Positions 60,534 through 64,000 of a DNA stretch of 64,000 nt are shown here, one piece after another. Source of the DNA: JAIQFL01 sp035295745 (GTDB lineage: Bacteria > Acidobacteriota > Terriglobia > Bryobacterales > Bryobacteraceae); the NCBI GenBank assembly GCA_035295745.1, contig DATGIL010000071.1:1-64000 (forward strand), given 5' to 3'. Numbering within the stretch: the first letter of the stretch is position 1; every line of letters begins with the position of its first letter. The position numbers were made by a program, and so were the translations under genes. The notes under the pieces are model-generated. The model saw only the letters and a program-made list of their open reading frames with translations. It had not been told where the DNA came from and ran no database searches.

Positions 60534-62221
60534 CGCTGGCCTCCCGTCTTCTCCATCGATGTGGGCTCCGGCAATAGCGGCGGCCGATCGTTCGATTTCG
60601 CCTTCTTCTCAATTTCGATCTCCGAAACCAGGATCGCCGGTGAAACCGCCGAGACCGGAACGCTCCCTGACTCCGCGCCGCAATATCCGTTGAACACATC
60701 CGGCTTATCACCGGTAGCAATGATCTTGGAGAAGCTCGCGAGCGGCGTTCCCACAATATCGGCGCCTCTCACCAACTCATCCGGACGCCCGTCCACATAC
60801 ACCCGGTAGACGATCACCGGGATCACCTTGAAAGCCTGCAAACCAGCCCGCGCCGTGGTCGTGAAACCGCCCGTGATGTCCTGGAAATAGAGTCCGTAAG
60901 GCTTGCCCTGCTTCTTCGCCTCGTCGATCAGCATCTGCTTCAGTTTCGCCTCCGGCACCGAGTTCGTAGACTCCACGATCAGGTTCGATTGCCGCGAAAC
61001 CACCTCGAGCCCGGGCTGCCGGCGCCCATGACCATTGGAGTGATCAATGCCCTTGATGGGCGAGCGCGACATGAGAAACGTCTTCAGAACACCTTTATCG
61101 ACGGCGGTGACTGGCTTGGCCTTCACGCCCTCATCGTCGTACGTATACCAGCCATTGAGATCGATGCCGGCAATTTTTTTGCGGGTCGGATCGAACACCA
61201 CCGACAGGAAATCCGGGAGCACCTTTGTCCCCACGCTCTTGGTAAACGTCTGCCCCTCGCTGTCATCCTTCTGACGGTGTCCCTCCACCCGATGTCCGAA
61301 GATCTCGTGGAAGAAGACTCCCGCGGCCCGTCCAGAGAAGATCGCAGGACCGACGAACGGTTCGGCTTCAGGCGCGTGCAGCAGGTGCGAGAGATCGTTC
61401 GCGACATGATCGATTGCCGCCAGCAGTACTTTGTCTTCGGGAAGGCCATCAGGGTCGACCGCCTCGAAGGTCTCGAAGGTTGAAAGGTCGGTGCCATCCG
61501 CGGCTTTCGCCGACGCCGAGATCGTCACCCGAGCGAAACCGCGCCCGTGCTCCACTCGCGAACCCTCGGTGTTGACCAGATACCGCGTGTCGGTCTGAGC
61601 GGAGACCGCGACATGTGAGGTCAGCACGCTCGGATAACTCTGAAACCGTGCGGACAGCTTACGGATGCGGGTGGACCATTCCTCTTCGTTGAACCGCAGT
61701 TTCGGCGGAGCTTCCTGCGCCGTGGCCACGTCCTCCGTCGAGAAATCGTCGGAATCGTCTTCGGCCGCGACCTTCACCTGGGTGTTTGTCTTGATCCGAA
61801 TCAGCCGCTCGGCGGCCTGCCGATACGCGCGATCCGTTTCCAGCCACAGGCGCCGTTTGATCGCATTGACATTGTCCTCGTATGTCAGCGAAGCGCCCGA
61901 GGTAAACTGCCCGCGATCTCCACGCACGCGATGGTAATTATCCACCTTGGGGCTGCCCACACGCACCGAGACATCCAGCGCGCGGTTCTTCCCGCCACTC
62001 GTCGAGTCCACTGTTCCGAGCGTTCCTGAGACCGAATGATAGTCGACCTCGGTCACTTCATAGCTGAGGAAATAAGGAGGCGGATCGGACTTTTGCTTGA
62101 GGGCGTTGAAGTTACGATTCAGCTCCTGAGACATGGCATCCAGCAACACCGAGGATTGAGCTACGGCGGCCGACGCCACGGCGAACAGAAGCGCCAAGCG
62201 GCGAAGTACTAGGGGGTTCAA
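60530..62221 (-). CDS. Exported TldD-like metalloprotease
   Basis: A TldD-family protein with an intact zinc-binding motif (FFHEIFGHRVEGH). Other landmarks are SRSPIKGIDHSNGHGRRQPG and PYGLYFQDITGGFTTT. A signal peptide (LRRLALLFAVASAAVAQ) shows that it acts outside the cytoplasm, unlike E. coli TldD, which works with TldE in the cytosol on unfolded peptides and microcin precursors. I choose TTG 62221 (563 residues), because upstream ATG codons (62278, 62272) give a long, charged N-terminal segment ahead of the signal peptide. It is divergent from the serine hydrolase gene, and is followed by the TldE-like gene with a 4-base overlap. Confidence 0.88.
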   Translation of the reverse strand: MNPLVLRRLALLFAVASAAVAQSSVLLDAMSQELNRNFNALKQKSDPPPYFLSYEVTEVDYHSVSGTLGTVDSTSGGKNRALDVSVRVGSPKVDNYHRVRGDRGQFTSGASLTYEDNVNAIKRRLWLETDRAYRQAAERLIRIKTNTQVKVAAEDDSDDFSTEDVATAQEAPPKLRFNEEEWSTRIRKLSARFQSYPSVLTSHVAVSAQTDTRYLVNTEGSRVEHGRGFARVTISASAKAADGTDLSTFETFEAVDPDGLPEDKVLLAAIDHVANDLSHLLHAPEAEPFVGPAIFSGRAAGVFFHEIFGHRVEGHRQKDDSEGQTFTKSVGTKVLPDFLSVVFDPTRKKIAGIDLNGWYTYDDEGVKAKPVTAVDKGVLKTFLMSRSPIKGIDHSNGHGRRQPGLEVVSRQSNLIVESTNSVPEAKLKQMLIDEAKKQGKPYGLYFQDITGGFTTTARAGLQAFKVIPVIVYRVYVDGRPDELVRGADIVGTPLASFSKIIATGDKPDVFNGYCGAESGSVPVSAVSPAILVSEIEIEKKAKSNDRPPLLPEPTSMEKTGGQR

Positions 62222-62297
62222 GCCTTTAGAATAACACCTCAGGCCAACCCGACTACGCCGCCATGCTAACATCGCCATCGGTACACGAGGTGCTTCC

Positions 62298-63569
62298 ATG
62301 AAGAAACTCATCCTGCTATCGACGGCGATTCTGATTCCGATCGGAGTGTTTGCGCAGAGCCCTGCCAAAACTCCCGCGGCCGCGCCGGCACACGCCACAT
62401 TCTCTCCCGATCGCCTGGCACGCATCGAACGCCAACTCCAGCAGTATGTCGACCAGAACAGGATCGCCGGGGCCGTTGCGTTGATCCTGCACGATGGCGA
62501 ACCGATCTACGAGCGCGCCGTGGGCTGGAGCGACAAAGAAGCCAATCGCCGCATGACCCTGAATACGCTGTTCCGCATCGCCTCCCAAACCAAGGCGATC
62601 ACCAGCACCGCCGTTCTGGCGCTCATGGAGGAAGGCAAGATCGGCCTCAGTGAACCAGTCGGGCACTTCATTCCCACGTTTACCAACACTACCGTGGCGG
62701 TCAAGACCGATTCCGGCATGACGACTGTTCCCGCCAAGCGCGCGATCACTATACAAGATCTCCTGACTCACACGGCCGGCATTTCATATGGAACCGACAG
62801 TCTGGTGGCAGCGCTGTATCAAGCCAAGGGCTTGGGACCTGCGGCCGGTAACGGATGGTACACCGCGGACAAGGACGAGCCGATCTGCGAAACCATGGAA
62901 CGCCTCGGCACACTGCCCTTCGTCGCGCAGCCCGGCGAGGCCTTCGTGTACGGATACAACACCGACATCCTGGGGTGCGTTGTCGAGAAGGCGTCCGGCA
63001 TGCCGCTCGATGAATTCATCCGCACCCGCATCACCGGCCCTCTTGGATTGAAGGACACGCGCTTCTTCATTCCGCCCGCCGAACGCGACCGCCTGGCTGC
63101 GGTTTACGCGAGCGGCCGCGATGGACTGATCGTCCGCGCCCCGGAGGGCTCGAAAGGGCAGGGCTCCTACGTGGACGGACCGCGTAAGAGTTTCGCCGGG
63201 GGCGCGGGCCTGACCTCCACCGCTCATGACTACGCTCGTTTTCTGGAGATGATCCGCCGCGGCGGCGCATTGAACGGAGTGCGCATCCTCTCGCCCCGCA
63301 CGGTCGATCTGATGACGACGAACCAGTCCGGCAACCTGCATTCGACTACAGGCCTCGGCTTCGGTTTAGGGTTCGAGACTGTCGACCGCTACGGCGCCAG
63401 CGGATTGGCCGGCGTGGGCGCATTCGGATGGGGTGGGGCTTACGGTACGTTGTATCAGGTGGACCGCCAGAGTCACACGGTGATCGTGCTGATGATCCAG
63501 TTGATGCCGAATGCCACCGACATACAGCCCAAGTTCATGGCTTCCGTCTATCAGGCTCTGGTGAACTAA
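62298..63569 (+). CDS. Exported serine hydrolase (beta-lactamase class C family)
   Basis: A 423-residue exported enzyme; the signal peptide ends at VFAQ. The serine beta-lactamase fold is shown by Ser96-Gln-Thr-Lys99 (SxxK) in RIASQTKAITS, a Tyr in FVYGYNTDILG, and a final GWGGAYGT that stands for the KTG triad. These class C-type proteins act as esterases, DD-peptidases or other serine hydrolases, and a beta-lactamase role is not implied. Its stop overlaps the far end of the decayed Uma2 gene. Confidence 0.9.
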   Translation: MKKLILLSTAILIPIGVFAQSPAKTPAAAPAHATFSPDRLARIERQLQQYVDQNRIAGAVALILHDGEPIYERAVGWSDKEANRRMTLNTLFRIASQTKAITSTAVLALMEEGKIGLSEPVGHFIPTFTNTTVAVKTDSGMTTVPAKRAITIQDLLTHTAGISYGTDSLVAALYQAKGLGPAAGNGWYTADKDEPICETMERLGTLPFVAQPGEAFVYGYNTDILGCVVEKASGMPLDEFIRTRITGPLGLKDTRFFIPPAERDRLAAVYASGRDGLIVRAPEGSKGQGSYVDGPRKSFAGGAGLTSTAHDYARFLEMIRRGGALNGVRILSPRTVDLMTTNQSGNLHSTTGLGFGLGFETVDRYGASGLAGVGAFGWGGAYGTLYQVDRQSHTVIVLMIQLMPNATDIQPKFMASVYQALVN

Positions 63570-64000
63570 AGCCCGGGCAATGGATCCCAGACGAAGGAAA
63601 GATCGAGGACGAAACCGGCGACCGGCTCCTCGCCCGCGATCGAGTCGATCCCGATGCGAGTCCCCGGTTCCACGTTGGGACGATAAATAGTAACCGAGCG
63701 GCCATCCGGATCGATCAGTCAGCCTAACTGCGCGCCGTTGTCCATGTACTCGCGCATCTTCTCTCTGAGTTTAGGAGCGCGATCCGACGGGGATTGCAAT
63801 TCGATCACGAAATCAGGACAGAGACGCCAGAAGCGGGAACGGCTGGAATAGGTAGTGCTGCGATGCGGCTTTTCAGTGTCCAGGCAGCGCCAGGCGCGCG
63901 CCTTGCGCCGTTTGGGAGAACGAATCCCGTTGAAGAGCCGGTCGCAATTCCCCTCCCATCGCGTCGGGCCCAGATATGGAACTCGCCGCAGATCCAACCG
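63566..64000 (-). pseudogene. Decayed Uma2 (DUF820) family gene, runs off the window
   Basis: The Uma2 family PD-(D/E)XK nuclease-like core is recognisable in pieces. In one frame, the right part reads RRDGRGIATGSSTGFVLPNGARRAPGAAW (about 63950 to 63865). The frame then changes, somewhere in about 63830-63860, to the one carrying LCPDFVIELQSPSDRAPKLREKMREYMDNGAQLG, after which a TGA (63719-63721) replaces the family Trp codon. The same frame continues past it as LIDPDGRSVTIYRPNVEPGT to a stop at 63566. One frameshift and one nonsense codon make it very likely a dead gene. The 5' end lies beyond the window. Confidence 0.8.

Overview
The window looks like chromosome of a soil acidobacterium of the Bryobacterales (Candidatus Solibacter-like). 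This is inferred from gene content, not from a marker gene. The signs are a TIGR03435-type protein, two ABC-type permeases of the acidobacterial duplicated orphan permease (ADOP) kind, paired TIGR02999-like ECF sigma factors and Ser/Thr kinases, a giant Ig-repeat secreted protein, and GC-rich DNA throughout. There is one RNA gene, tRNA-Ala(CGC). I see no CRISPR array, no intact insertion sequence and no prophage. Layout: 0.4-8.8 kb holds three co-directional secreted-protein genes ending in a 2245-residue Ig-repeat protein. 8.8-11.3 kb holds an MFS transporter, a TIGR03435 protein and an HU-like DNA-binding protein. 11.4-17.3 kb is a tight six-gene minus-strand operon: MBOAT acyltransferase, two SGNH proteins, a DltC-like carrier protein, a KAS III-like protein with Ser in place of the catalytic Cys, and an FMN reductase. 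17.4-24.5 kb holds a Gly/Pro/Asn-rich secreted protein, an ECF sigma-kinase pair (kinase with Sel1 repeats and a LecA-like domain) and an outer-membrane barrel. 24.5-29.9 kb holds two convergent ADOP permeases, one frameshifted. 29.9-37.5 kb is mainly metabolism: CoA ligase-acetyltransferase fusion, YggX, ATP-grasp ligase, LolA-like protein, acyl-CoA dehydrogenase and a lipase-like hydrolase. 37.6-40.4 kb is hipBA followed by a TPR gene and a 43-residue membrane ORF. 40.7-42.7 kb holds an M50 protease and alanine dehydrogenase. 42.8-49.6 kb is a second sigma-kinase pair translationally coupled to a globin and followed by a STAND-like NTPase with ten TPR-like repeats; a secreted truncated globin converges on it. 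49.6-53.6 kb holds RlpA, a TetR-SRPBCC pair, an HDOD protein and the tRNA. 53.6-64 kb holds a glycosyltransferase, a Tat-exported TIM-barrel-like protein, a fused LptF-LptG permease, a secreted TldD/TldE-like pair, a serine hydrolase and a decayed Uma2 gene. Two operons stand out as possible undescribed systems. The first (11.4-17.3 kb) resembles a Dlt pathway in which DltB (MBOAT), DltC (carrier) and DltD (SGNH) have counterparts, but the adenylating enzyme DltA is replaced by a Ser-type KAS III. I infer that it moves an acyl group from acyl-CoA to the carrier and across the membrane onto an envelope polymer. The second (42.8-49.6 kb) joins ECF sigma, receptor kinase, haem globin and a STAND-TPR protein in one transcription unit, which suggests gas- or redox-linked signalling or defence.
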